Below, piece by piece: positions 45,054-54,297 of a DNA stretch of 64,000 nt. Source of the stretch: JANSWY01 sp965228955 (GTDB taxonomy: Bacteria; Bacteroidota; Bacteroidia; Cytophagales; Cyclobacteriaceae); NCBI GenBank assembly GCA_965228955.1, contig OZ245848.1, positions 5,084,001 to 5,148,000 of the forward strand, written 5' to 3'. Both the position numbers and the translations under genes were made by a program. Below the pieces are notes generated by a model. That model saw only the letters and a list, made by a program, of their open reading frames with translations. It was not told where the DNA came from and ran no database searches. The number at the start of each line of letters is the position of its first letter. Position 1 is the stretch's first letter.

Positions 45054-46814
45054 TTGGAAAAAGAAAAGCCAAGTGGCAAGGTTGTAGATTTCAAAGTATT
45101 AAAAAGACTGCTCAAGTGGGTCCGACCATATAAAGGTCAGTTCACTTTCCTGGTTTTCCTGACGATTTCAATGGCAATCTTAGGTCCAATCAGGCCTTGG
45201 ATTATTCAAATGACCATTGATAATGAAGTGGCGTCCGGTGACTATGAAGGTCTGGTAAGAATGATTGTCTTGCTTATCGCACTTCTGATCACAGCTGCGA
45301 TTGTACAATATATCCATACCTATTTGTCAGGCTGGTTGGGGCAGAATATCATTAGGGACATTAGGGTGAAGCTTTTCATGCACATTCAGAAGTTGCGGTT
45401 GAAGTTCTTTGATAACACACCAATTGGAAGGCTTGTTACAAGGAACATATCCGATATTGAAACATTAGCAGAAGTCTTTTCTCAGGCAATTGCTGCAATG
45501 ATTGGAGATATACTACAGTTGATAGCCATCTTCGGAATCATGCTTTATATTGACTGGAAGCTGACATTAGTAACATTATCAACTTTCCCAATCCTCTTAT
45601 TTGCCACCTATATATTCAAAGAAAGAATTAAAGTTTCTTTTAACCAGGTAAGAACGGCAGTTTCCAACCTTAATTCATTTGTACAGGAGCATATCACAGG
45701 GATGAGTATTGTGCAGATATTCAATAGTGAGAAAAGGGAGTATAAGAAGTTCGAAGAAATCAACAATGAGCATAGAAAGGCAAACCTGAAGTCAGTTCTT
45801 TACTACTCTATTTATTTCCCGGTGGCAGAAGTAATAGCGGCGGCAAGTATAGGTCTGGTAATATGGTATGGATCGGGAAGTGTGATTAGAGATGAGATTC
45901 AGGTTGGAGCTCTTATTAGTTTCATCATGTACATCAACATGTTCTTCCGTCCGATCAGATTGATAGCCGATAGGTTCAACACTTTGCAGATGGGTATTGT
46001 GAGTTCTAACAGGATTTTCAACCTATTGGACAATGATGAGCATATCCCGGATAATGGATCATACAATCCGGAAAACCTCAAAGGTGATGTGAAATTTGAG
46101 GATGTTTGGTTCGCTTATAATGATGAAGAATACGTTCTCAAAAACATCAACTTCGATGTGAAGGAAGGAGAAACTCTAGCACTTGTTGGAGCTACAGGAG
46201 CTGGAAAATCATCCGTCATAAACCTTCTGAGTCGATTCTATGAGATCAATAAAGGTAAGATATGTGTAGATGGCAAAGATATTAATGAATACAACCTGGA
46301 TTCACTAAGAAGTAACATTGCAGTGGTATTACAGGATGTATTTCTATTTTCAGATTCCATCTATAACAACATTACATTGAAAGATCCATCAATTTCTCGT
46401 GAGAAGGTAATTGAAGCAGCGGAATTAGTAGGTGCAAGAGAGTTCATTGAGAGACTTCCAGGTGGTTTTGATTACAATGTAATGGAAAGAGGAGCCACTT
46501 TATCCGTAGGACAAAGACAACTGATTTCTTTTGTAAGAGCAATGGTTTTTGATCCAAAGATTATTGTTTTGGATGAGGCGACAAGCTCGGTAGATTCAGA
46601 AACTGAAGAATTAATCCAGAAAGCAATTGAAAACATGATGTCAGGCAGAACTTCAATTGTAATCGCACATAGATTATCTACAATCCAACATGCTGATAAG
46701 ATATTAGTTCTGGATAAAGGTGAAATCATGGAATCTGGCAACCACGAACAGCTTTTAGAAATGGATGGGTTCTATTCTCAACTGCACAAAATGCAATACA
46801 AAGCGGTTAGCTAA
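45054..46814 (+). CDS. ABC exporter half-transporter, MdlB-like
   Basis: A 586-residue fused permease-ATPase. Six-helix membrane domain (about 1-330) and an ATPase with Walker A GATGAGKS, Q-loop LQDVF, signature LSVGQ (canonical LSGGQ), Walker B IIVLDEATS and H-loop AHR. The catalytic glutamate is present but the signature is altered, the pattern of one half of heterodimeric exporters. The start is TTG at 45054; no early ATG exists. Co-oriented with truA and the next small gene. Confidence 0.9.
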   Translation: MEKEKPSGKVVDFKVLKRLLKWVRPYKGQFTFLVFLTISMAILGPIRPWIIQMTIDNEVASGDYEGLVRMIVLLIALLITAAIVQYIHTYLSGWLGQNIIRDIRVKLFMHIQKLRLKFFDNTPIGRLVTRNISDIETLAEVFSQAIAAMIGDILQLIAIFGIMLYIDWKLTLVTLSTFPILLFATYIFKERIKVSFNQVRTAVSNLNSFVQEHITGMSIVQIFNSEKREYKKFEEINNEHRKANLKSVLYYSIYFPVAEVIAAASIGLVIWYGSGSVIRDEIQVGALISFIMYINMFFRPIRLIADRFNTLQMGIVSSNRIFNLLDNDEHIPDNGSYNPENLKGDVKFEDVWFAYNDEEYVLKNINFDVKEGETLALVGATGAGKSSVINLLSRFYEINKGKICVDGKDINEYNLDSLRSNIAVVLQDVFLFSDSIYNNITLKDPSISREKVIEAAELVGAREFIERLPGGFDYNVMERGATLSVGQRQLISFVRAMVFDPKIIVLDEATSSVDSETEELIQKAIENMMSGRTSIVIAHRLSTIQHADKILVLDKGEIMESGNHEQLLEMDGFYSQLHKMQYKAVS

Positions 46815-46862
46815 GGATTTTTATTCAATACGGTTTAGATTTACAAAATCAACTTCTTACGA

Positions 46863-47396
46863 ATGGCAAAGTTTGTTTATTTAGGTGTAATAGTTATTTG
46901 TGTTGTGGCCATATCATTTTGTGGTTATTACTTTCTGGGAGGCTTTGACCCAATTGAAGTTCAGGAGGTTGAAAACATGAGCTTTAATATTGCCGGCAAA
47001 CCCTACAAGGGCAAATATTACAAAGCAGATTCCCTTAGGAGAATTCAAGAAGAAATTGGAGAATTGATTCTCAAAGATCAGGTAAATGGGAATTATGCTG
47101 AAGTTTCATATGTGAATACCGGGATTACTGAGGAAGAAGTTGATTTATTCGTTGGGACGATTTTCTTTGAAAATGAAATTCAAATACCGGGAACTTTTAA
47201 AGTCCGAGAATTTGCTGCCCGAAAGTTTCTGGCAGTCAAATTAAATATGCATTATGCAGTAAGGCCTAGTGAACAGGAAGTACAAGCCATCTTGTATACT
47301 TATGCCAGAGAAAAGGGCTATAAGTTAGAAGACTATTTCATCAATATTACTTTCAAGAATAATTCACTGGAAGTGTATGTCCCTTTAAAGGATTAG
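46863..47396 (+). CDS. Membrane-anchored protein, possibly GyrI-like
   Basis: A 177-residue protein with an N-terminal membrane helix (VYLGVIVICVVAISFCGYYF) and a soluble domain. The pattern VQEVENMSFNIAGKPYKGKYY, then a second half with LFVGTIFFENEIQIPG and VREFAARKFLAVKL, resembles the duplicated GyrI-like/AraC effector-binding fold. This is a low-certainty fold call. It lies between two ABC exporter genes and overlaps the convergent one by 4 bases. Confidence 0.6.
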   Translation: MAKFVYLGVIVICVVAISFCGYYFLGGFDPIEVQEVENMSFNIAGKPYKGKYYKADSLRRIQEEIGELILKDQVNGNYAEVSYVNTGITEEEVDLFVGTIFFENEIQIPGTFKVREFAARKFLAVKLNMHYAVRPSEQEVQAILYTYAREKGYKLEDYFINITFKNNSLEVYVPLKD

Positions 47397-49183
47397 TCAT
47401 CCAGGACTTCCTCTGCAGCTAATTGTTTGTCGTAAAGTTCTTTGTAGGTCCCTCCGGCAGACATTAATGATTCATTTGTCCCTGCTTCAATAATATTCCC
47501 ATCATCGAGAACAATTATTTTATCAGCAAGCTTCGCAGATGAGACTCTATGAGAAATTATAATGGTAGTTCTACCTTCCATTATTCTCTTCATACTATTG
47601 AGGATTGTATGCTCCGTCTTTGTATCTACAGCAGAAAGACAATCATCCAGGATTAAGATTTTTGGATTCTTTGCAACCGCCCTTGCTATCGAAACTCTCT
47701 GTTTCTGTCCACCAGAAAGTGTAATTCCTCGTTCTCCAAGCTCAGTTTCAAAACCATCAGGAAAACGATCGATATTTTCCAGAAGGTCAGCATCCATTGC
47801 GGCTTGCTTTACCTCCTCTTCGGTCAGATCATTGTTTCCAAAAGCTATATTATTTCTTATAGTATCAGAAAATAGGAATACATCCTGAGGCACATAACCA
47901 ATTTGACTTCTCAAACTAGAAATATCAAAGTCTTTAATATCCTCACCATCCACTAGAATTTTACCTTCGGTTGGGTCATAAAGCCTGGATACCAGATTGG
48001 CAATGGTACTTTTACCTGAACCTGTTGTTCCAATGATAGCAATCGATTCACCTGCATCAACACTAAATGATATTTTCTTCAGAGCTTCAATTCCAGAATC
48101 ACCGTAAGTAAGACTTACTCCATCAAAAACAACTGATCCACTTATTTCCGCTTCAAGATGTTTGGCACTTACAATATCATTTTCAGTCTCCAGGAACTCA
48201 TTAATTCTTTTCTGAGATGCCGCAGCTCTTTGAATAATACTTGTGATCCATCCAAGTGAAGTAACAGGCCAGGTCAGCATGTTTACATAGATGATAAACT
48301 CTGCTATTACACCAGTACTGATAGCACCATTTAACACTTCTACAGAACCGATATAAACAGTAAGAATCACACTTAGTCCAATCAGTCCCATTATCAATGG
48401 AAAGAATAACGCATTAACAAAAGCCAGTTTTAGTGACTTATCCTTATACTCATTACTCGCTCTTGTAAAATCTTTATGAATGTACTTCTCTCTCACAAAA
48501 GCCTTGATAACTCTGATTCCAGAGAATGCTTCCTGAACAAATGTTGAAAGGTCGGATAGACTTTTTTGAATCTCTTCAGACCTTTTATTGATAATGTTAT
48601 TAACGAAGTATATACTAATCGAAAGCAACGGAAGAGGCAATAGCGACCATAATGTCAATCTTGGGTTGATTGAAAACATAAAAGGAATCACCATAAAGAA
48701 CAGAGTGAATAAATTGATTCCATACATAATGGCTGGACCAATATACATTCTTACCCTACTCACGTCTTCTGAGATTCTAGCCATTAAATCTCCAGTGTTG
48801 TTTCTTCTGTAGAAACTTAATGGAAGATTTTGATATTGTCGGTAAATCTCATTTTTCAAATCATATTCAATATGACGTGACATCACAATGATAGTTTGTC
48901 GCATAAAGAACATGAATACCCCTCTTAGAAGTGCTGTAACTAATATAATCACCCCTAAAATCACCAAACTGGAAAGAAAAATCCCGATAGAATTATCCTG
49001 CAAATCAAACCCTTTAAAAAGGGTAACCAGGTCTGAGCTATTCTGTAATAGATCAAAAGAATATCTAACTACAACAGCTGGAACGATACCAAAAAAGTTG
49101 GCAATAATGATGAAAAGCGTCCCTAAAATCAGGTGCCATTTGTACTTCAAAAAGTACTTATTAATATGAGCTAAGTCTTTCAC
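47393..49183 (-). CDS. ABC exporter half-transporter, MdlA-like
   Basis: A 596-residue fused permease-ATPase. Membrane domain about 1-325; ATPase with Walker A GTTGSGKS, Q-loop PQDVF, intact signature LSGGQ, Walker B ILILDDCLSAVD (the catalytic glutamate replaced by aspartate) and H-loop SHR. The LDD..SAVD pattern is that of MdlA-type subunits carrying the degenerate site. It faces the MdlB-like gene across a small gene, although partners are usually in tandem. Confidence 0.9.
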   Translation of the reverse strand: MKDLAHINKYFLKYKWHLILGTLFIIIANFFGIVPAVVVRYSFDLLQNSSDLVTLFKGFDLQDNSIGIFLSSLVILGVIILVTALLRGVFMFFMRQTIIVMSRHIEYDLKNEIYRQYQNLPLSFYRRNNTGDLMARISEDVSRVRMYIGPAIMYGINLFTLFFMVIPFMFSINPRLTLWSLLPLPLLSISIYFVNNIINKRSEEIQKSLSDLSTFVQEAFSGIRVIKAFVREKYIHKDFTRASNEYKDKSLKLAFVNALFFPLIMGLIGLSVILTVYIGSVEVLNGAISTGVIAEFIIYVNMLTWPVTSLGWITSIIQRAAASQKRINEFLETENDIVSAKHLEAEISGSVVFDGVSLTYGDSGIEALKKISFSVDAGESIAIIGTTGSGKSTIANLVSRLYDPTEGKILVDGEDIKDFDISSLRSQIGYVPQDVFLFSDTIRNNIAFGNNDLTEEEVKQAAMDADLLENIDRFPDGFETELGERGITLSGGQKQRVSIARAVAKNPKILILDDCLSAVDTKTEHTILNSMKRIMEGRTTIIISHRVSSAKLADKIIVLDDGNIIEAGTNESLMSAGGTYKELYDKQLAAEEVLDD

Positions 49184-49233
49184 AACGTAAGAAACGATCT
49201 GTACCCGAAATAGTTATTTATACCAAAAAAAAG

Positions 49234-49241
49234 TAGCTTTG
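49234..49241 (+). promoter_or_regulatory. -10 type promoter element for leucine dehydrogenase
   Basis: TAGCTTTG matches TAnnTTTG, 64 bases before the start codon. No good TTTG element is seen at the usual distance upstream. Confidence 0.4.
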
Positions 49242-49304
49242 CACTTTGATTTTGGAACCATTGCGAAATGGTGGTAAAATTTTCAAATACAACATTAATA
49301 AAAA

Positions 49305-50396
49305 ATGATAGAAACTCAGGATCCAGAAGTAAGAACCGTATCCATTTTTGATCAGATGACGGAGATGGAACATGAGCAACTTGCTTTTTGTCATGACAAA
49401 GACACAGGCCTAAAGGCGATCATCGGTATCCACAATACGGTATTGGGCCCAGCGATGGGAGGTACCAGAATGTGGCACTATGAAAATGAGCAGGAAGCGA
49501 TTAGGGATGTTTTAAGACTTTCAAGAGGGATGACCCTTAAGAACTCAATTGCCGGCCTCAATATTGGTGGCGGTAAAGCAGTGATTATTGGAGATGCCAG
49601 AAAGCTGAAAAATGAAGCCCTTATGAGAAGGTTTGGAAGGTTTGTTCATAGCCTGGGTGGAAGATATTGGACAGCTGAAGATGTCAACATGACAACCAGA
49701 GATATGGAGTACGTGAGAATGGAAACTCCTTACGTAACTGGTCTACCTGATGCAAGTGGAGATCCTTCTCCAGTAACTGCATACGGTGTTTATGTTGGAA
49801 TGAAGGCTACTGCTAAGAAAGCGTTCGGGAATGATAGCCTGGAAGGTAAAAGAGTGCTTGTACAGGGTGTTGGAAATGTAGGTACATACCTGGTTGAAAG
49901 ACTAGTTGATGAAAAAGCCAAAGTTTTCGTTTCTGACATCTTTGAAGATAAATTGAAGGCAATCGCAGATAAATACAATGTAACTGTAATTGATCCTTCA
50001 GAAGTTTATGATTTTGATTGCGACATCTATGCTCCATGTGCTCTTGGTGCTACATTGAATGATGAAAGCATTCCAAAATTAAAATGTTCAGTGGTTGCCG
50101 GTGGTGCAAATAACCAACTGGATGATGAAGTAAAGCATGGAAGAATGTTAATCGACAGAAATATTCTTTATGCGCCTGATTTCCTTATTAATAGTGGTGG
50201 TATAACTAATGTTTACTACGAACAACAAGGAAATTACAATAGAGACAGAGTTTATGCACAAACTGAAAGAATCTATGAAGTTTGTTCAGAAGTGTTGAAC
50301 TTTGCAGAAGCGAATGACATTACCTCACACGAATCAGCAATGAGACTTGCTGTGAAGAGGATTAACGATATAGGAAAAGTAAAACTAGCTTACTAA
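49305..50396 (+). CDS. ldh: Leucine dehydrogenase (Glu/Leu/Phe/Val dehydrogenase family)
   Basis: A 363-residue NAD-linked amino acid dehydrogenase. N-terminal substrate domain with GPAMGGTRMW and the catalytic lysine region LNIGGGKAVIIGDARK; Rossmann domain with VQGVGNVGTYLVERL; and APCALGATLNDESIPKLKCS further on. It converts branched-chain amino acids to oxo-acids. The gene is widely present in Bacteroidota, often near ABC exporter and nusB genes. It has its own terminator. Confidence 0.92.
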   Translation: MIETQDPEVRTVSIFDQMTEMEHEQLAFCHDKDTGLKAIIGIHNTVLGPAMGGTRMWHYENEQEAIRDVLRLSRGMTLKNSIAGLNIGGGKAVIIGDARKLKNEALMRRFGRFVHSLGGRYWTAEDVNMTTRDMEYVRMETPYVTGLPDASGDPSPVTAYGVYVGMKATAKKAFGNDSLEGKRVLVQGVGNVGTYLVERLVDEKAKVFVSDIFEDKLKAIADKYNVTVIDPSEVYDFDCDIYAPCALGATLNDESIPKLKCSVVAGGANNQLDDEVKHGRMLIDRNILYAPDFLINSGGITNVYYEQQGNYNRDRVYAQTERIYEVCSEVLNFAEANDITSHESAMRLAVKRINDIGKVKLAY

Positions 50397-50407
50397 TTCA
50401 AGATACT

Positions 50408-50432
50408 GCGCCGTGAAAGCGGCGCTTTTTTT
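50408..50432 (+). terminator. Terminator after leucine dehydrogenase
   Basis: Stem GCGCCG / CGGCGC with a 6-base loop and a run of seven T, starting 12 bases after the stop codon. Confidence 0.93.
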
Positions 50433-50465
50433 AGGATTAGTTTAACAATTTTTGTTCTTTGAAAT

Positions 50466-51647
50466 ATGCTCAACAGAAGAATACTTAGGGTGAAAGCCAT
50501 GCAATCCCTATATGCCATGAATTTGGTGAGGGAGGCGGATATGGAGGTAACTAAAATCAGACTTTCAGCAGAATATGATCCCGATTTAAATGCAAATGAA
50601 TTACCAGACATGGATGCTCTCAAGGCGTCCAGGGAAACCGCATTGAAATTATTCAATGAGCATTACGAAGAAGGTTCCGCTCCAAAATCTGATGATATCG
50701 ATGAAGAGATCGTCAATACAGTAAATAAACACATCCAGGAATTCCATAACATGGTTAGCAAAGACGAGCTGACTACAAAGAAGAACATGGTTAATGAACT
50801 GGATAAGATTTACTTCCATTATTTGAAATTATTGATGCTCCCTGAAGAGTTTGCTCTTTTGGATCAAAGAGATTTCGAGAAAAGACAGTCCAGTCTTTCA
50901 GGAACTGCATCTAAGTCTGTCAAAGGGTTTAATTTCCATCAGAACCCTTATGTAACGGCTTTCAAAGACTTCAAAAGCTTTGAATTAGAGAGGATCAGAA
51001 AGAACATCACATGGGATAACCATAGAGATCAACTTCATTCATGGTTTAAGGAAATAAAGAAAGACGATAAAGAATTCCAGGATTATCAGGCACTTGCAGA
51101 GCCTACTAATGAAGATCATCTTAACATTCTTAATCACATTGTGAAAGGGCTGCCATTCAAAATGGAGAACATGACATTGTTCATGGAAGAAGAGGATATT
51201 CACTGGACAGAGAACAAATCAATTATCAAGAGTCTCATCAACAAGACCATCAAATCTTATGATGAAAACTCCGAAGAAAAATACTCTTTGATGGATCTTA
51301 ACAAGAATGAGGAAGAAGACATTCCATTCTTTAAAGAGCTATATACTGAAACAATAAGTAAGGATAAGGAGTATGAAGATATAATAGCCAGAAAAGCCAA
51401 AAACTGGGAAGTTGGCAGAATGGCAACAATGGATAGAATTATACTAAAAATGGCACTTGCGGAGATGATTAATTTCCCAAGTATTCCTGTAAAAGTGACC
51501 ATCAATGAGTATATTGAATTATCCAAAAAGTACAGTACGCCTAAAAGTAAGCAGTTTGTAAACGGAATTTTGGATGTTATGGCAAACGAACTAACTTCGG
51601 AAGGCGTTATTAAGAAAAGCGGTAGAGGTTTAATAGATAATCAGTAA
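50466..51647 (+). CDS. nusB: Transcription antitermination protein NusB, long form
   Basis: A 393-residue protein with a NusB domain at the C-terminus (about 255-375; WEVGRMATMDRIILKMALAE, then INEYIELSKKYSTPKSKQFV). The N-terminus opens MLNRRILRVKAMQSLYAMN, also NusB-like, and a long charged segment lies between. Bacteroidota NusB proteins carry such an extension, against about 140 residues in E. coli. It binds boxA RNA with NusE for rRNA antitermination. A YtxH gene follows 13 bases later. Confidence 0.92.
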   Translation: MLNRRILRVKAMQSLYAMNLVREADMEVTKIRLSAEYDPDLNANELPDMDALKASRETALKLFNEHYEEGSAPKSDDIDEEIVNTVNKHIQEFHNMVSKDELTTKKNMVNELDKIYFHYLKLLMLPEEFALLDQRDFEKRQSSLSGTASKSVKGFNFHQNPYVTAFKDFKSFELERIRKNITWDNHRDQLHSWFKEIKKDDKEFQDYQALAEPTNEDHLNILNHIVKGLPFKMENMTLFMEEEDIHWTENKSIIKSLINKTIKSYDENSEEKYSLMDLNKNEEEDIPFFKELYTETISKDKEYEDIIARKAKNWEVGRMATMDRIILKMALAEMINFPSIPVKVTINEYIELSKKYSTPKSKQFVNGILDVMANELTSEGVIKKSGRGLIDNQ

Positions 51648-51660
51648 CAATTAAAAGAAT

Positions 51661-51957
51661 ATGGCAAAAGGAGGAAATTCATTCTTTGCATTTTTATCAG
51701 GAGCAATCATCGGAGGTATCTTCGGTATTCTTTATGCTCCGGACAAAGGATCTAACACCAGAGATAAACTTTCTTACAACCTTGACAAGTATCGTTCAAA
51801 GTTGGAAGACATTGTAAATGACTTGGTAGAAGGAAAAGAATTAGTAGAGAGCGAAGCAAAACAAGAAGGAGAAAAAATCATCAGTGATGCTAAGGTAAAA
51901 GCTGAAAAGCTACTTGATGATGTAAACGGTTTGATTGACCAGATTAAAGCTAATTAA
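51661..51957 (+). CDS. YtxH domain protein
   Basis: A 98-residue protein with an N-terminal hydrophobic glycine-rich segment (FFAFLSGAIIGGIFGILYAPDKGS) and a charged helical tail (EAKQEGEKIISDAKVKAEKLLDDV), typical of YtxH/gas-vesicle-type stress proteins. The GILYAPDKG.NTR motif is the family signature. Downstream of nusB in one unit; its stop overlaps the convergent pxpC by 4 bases. Confidence 0.9.
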   Translation: MAKGGNSFFAFLSGAIIGGIFGILYAPDKGSNTRDKLSYNLDKYRSKLEDIVNDLVEGKELVESEAKQEGEKIISDAKVKAEKLLDDVNGLIDQIKAN

Positions 51958-52871
51958 TCGAATAACAAACCAATTCTCTGTTCACGTTTCCGCAAGAGAT
52001 CAACCGCTTTCTCTAAGGCAATTTTTCTAAATCTTATTTTACTGTGTGGTGGCATCTGTGCCAGGTAATCCAAATCATGTGTGATTACTGAAGCAACTCT
52101 GGGATAGCCACCTGCAGTCTGATGATCTGCCGTCATAATCATCGGATTTCCCGATGCAGGTAACTGTATTGTGCCTTTCAATACGCCTGAAGATATTATT
52201 TCTTTTTCTTTGATCTCTATTGGTTTATCAGCTGTTAAACGTATACCCATTCTGTTACTATCTGGAGAAATAATAAATTCCTGCTTATACAATTCCGAAT
52301 CCTCATCTTCAGAAACATCCACTCCGGCAACAGTCCGAAGAGTTAAAACTTCTGGTTGAATGATCTTCAGGTGATTAGGCAATCGTCTTTCGTTTTCCAA
52401 TTGAATAGGTTCTCCAAAATCAACTTGTAGCCCTTTTGAAATCTTAGTGCCAATGTTCAAATAATGAAGAGCTGAACCGCTTCCTAGGAATTCTTTGATA
52501 ATGAACCCACCTTGAATAGCCAGATAACTTACAAATCCACTATTAAACTTACCAAAGTGTAGTTGATCTCCCGAATTTACTGGAATCGCTTTATTACACT
52601 GAAAAAGCTGACCATTCAGAAAGCACTCAATGCGGGCTCCAGTAACAGCGATAACTGCGTCTGATTTAAATTGTAGCTTTGGTCCAGATATGGCAAGTTC
52701 AATACAAGTACCCCATTCTTGATTGCCAACCAAATAATTAGCCCCTCTCAATGATACTGAATCCATTGGACCAGAATGTGGAAATCCATTTTTCAAATAG
52801 CCTTTTCGATATTTCCCCTGGAAGCTACAGAAAGGACTTTCAGACAATATTTCAACCTTTCTTACTCCCAT
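51954..52871 (-). CDS. pxpC: 5-oxoprolinase subunit PxpC (biotin-dependent carboxyltransferase-like)
   Basis: A 305-residue protein of the KipA/AHS2 family: GFPHSGPMDSVSLRGANYLVGN, ELAISGPKLQF, and SNRMGIRL followed by IQLPASGNPMIMTADHQTAGGYPRVA. With PxpA and PxpB it hydrolyses 5-oxoproline to glutamate using ATP. The ends overlap the neighbouring genes, and the cluster pxpA-pxpB-pxpC is complete. Confidence 0.92.
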   Translation of the reverse strand: MGVRKVEILSESPFCSFQGKYRKGYLKNGFPHSGPMDSVSLRGANYLVGNQEWGTCIELAISGPKLQFKSDAVIAVTGARIECFLNGQLFQCNKAIPVNSGDQLHFGKFNSGFVSYLAIQGGFIIKEFLGSGSALHYLNIGTKISKGLQVDFGEPIQLENERRLPNHLKIIQPEVLTLRTVAGVDVSEDEDSELYKQEFIISPDSNRMGIRLTADKPIEIKEKEIISSGVLKGTIQLPASGNPMIMTADHQTAGGYPRVASVITHDLDYLAQMPPHSKIRFRKIALEKAVDLLRKREQRIGLLFD

Positions 52872-53545
52872 TTTTGAAATTCTTCTAAGGAGATTTCTTT
52901 GAAGACAACATTACTTCCAGGCTCCAGGTTAAATGGAGAATCTGAACCCAAATCAATCAGCTCAATTGGGGTTCTTCCTATTATCTGCCAACCCCCTGGG
53001 CTAGGCAGTGAATACACACCAGTTTGCTTTCCAGCAATTGCTATAGATCCGGCAGGAATTTGAGTTCTTGGAGTATCTTTTCTCGGGACCTCCAAAGTCT
53101 CAGGCAATGTACCCAAATAGGCAAATCCTGGAGTAAACCCAGTCATAAATACACGATATGTCTGATTTGAATGCAGTGAAACAATCTCCTCCCAGGAAAG
53201 CCCAGTTGCGGATTTTAGATATTCACTATCCAGCGCAAACTCAGAATTGTAGCATACTGGAATTTCAATCAACTTATTTTCAAATTCACTAGTTGTTGAG
53301 CTTTCATACTCGATTACTTTTGATAATTCCCGCTCAATGATTTTATAATCAACTGTTAGCAAATCAAATTGAATGCAAATTGATTGATAAGCAATAATCA
53401 TCTCATTTATTCCAGATATGCCTTGTCCTTCAATTTGTTTTGCCAGGTCAACTACCTCCAGATTTGTCTTGGCATCAATAACATGAGGCCAGGAAATAAG
53501 AATACCTGAGTCGCCATACGGCTTAATGAAAGGAGATTCGCTCAT
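52862..53545 (-). CDS. pxpB: 5-oxoprolinase subunit PxpB
   Basis: A 227-residue protein of the KipI/AHS1 family: YGDSGILISW at the start, CYNSEFALDSEYL, VFMTGFTPGFAYLGTLPETL, PRKDTPRTQIPAGSIAIAG and SPGGWQIIGRTP. These are near-canonical family blocks. It overlaps pxpC by 10 bases and pxpA by 4, so the three subunits are translationally coupled. Confidence 0.93.
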   Translation of the reverse strand: MSESPFIKPYGDSGILISWPHVIDAKTNLEVVDLAKQIEGQGISGINEMIIAYQSICIQFDLLTVDYKIIERELSKVIEYESSTTSEFENKLIEIPVCYNSEFALDSEYLKSATGLSWEEIVSLHSNQTYRVFMTGFTPGFAYLGTLPETLEVPRKDTPRTQIPAGSIAIAGKQTGVYSLPSPGGWQIIGRTPIELIDLGSDSPFNLEPGSNVVFKEISLEEFQKWE

Positions 53546-54297
53546 GGCGCCTTTATTTCGATTCCCTCACCAATCAATCTATCATGAATTGATTTAGCAA
53601 TATTCAGAGCTTGTGGACCATCTCCGTGAATGCAAACAGTTGAAATGTCAAGTGCTAAATCTTCATTATTAATTGTTTGAATCAATCCTGTACCAACCAA
53701 TTTCGAAATCCGGTTGACAATGAGATCAACATCCTCTAAAGTAGCTCCAGGTTGTTTTCTGGAAACCAACGTTCCATCATTATTGTACGATCTGTCTGAG
53801 AAAGCTTCAGCAATGAACGCTATATGCGATTGATACGCTTTTTTCATTGTTATTGAATCTGGTAATCCAAACAACTTCAGACTTGAATCAATATTAGAAA
53901 TTACTTCTACAATGGCCTCCGAATACTCCTCTGATTTGGCAGCCATATTATACAATGCTCCATGTGGTTTGACATGATTGAGCTTTCCTCCATGTGCTTC
54001 CACCATGCCTTTCACCGCGCTGATTTGGTAGAACAATATGTCTTTCAAGTCATTTCTAGACATGTCAATTTCTCGCCTGCCAAAGCCATCCAAATCCCAA
54101 AACGAAGGATGAGCTCCGATTGAGACATTATGCTTCAGGGCATTGCTAATTGTTTTACTAATCGTAATTGGGTCACCTCCATGAAATCCGCATGCAATGT
54201 TTGCGCTGGAGATATAAGGCATAATTTCTGTGTCCTGGCCTATTTTCTTAGTCCAGAAGCTCTCACCCATGTCGCAGTTTATATCAATTGATCTCAT
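53542..54297 (-). CDS. pxpA: 5-oxoprolinase subunit PxpA (LamB/YcsF family)
   Basis: A 251-residue protein: DINCDMGESFW at the start, SSANIACGFHGGDP, IGAHPSFWDLDGFGRRE, HVKPHGALYN and CIHGDGP near the end, all family blocks. It carries the hydrolase part of the ATP-dependent 5-oxoprolinase complex. It lies directly after the Nramp-like gene with no gap, so uptake and hydrolysis may be co-expressed. Confidence 0.94.
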   Translation of the reverse strand: MRSIDINCDMGESFWTKKIGQDTEIMPYISSANIACGFHGGDPITISKTISNALKHNVSIGAHPSFWDLDGFGRREIDMSRNDLKDILFYQISAVKGMVEAHGGKLNHVKPHGALYNMAAKSEEYSEAIVEVISNIDSSLKLFGLPDSITMKKAYQSHIAFIAEAFSDRSYNNDGTLVSRKQPGATLEDVDLIVNRISKLVGTGLIQTINNEDLALDISTVCIHGDGPQALNIAKSIHDRLIGEGIEIKAP

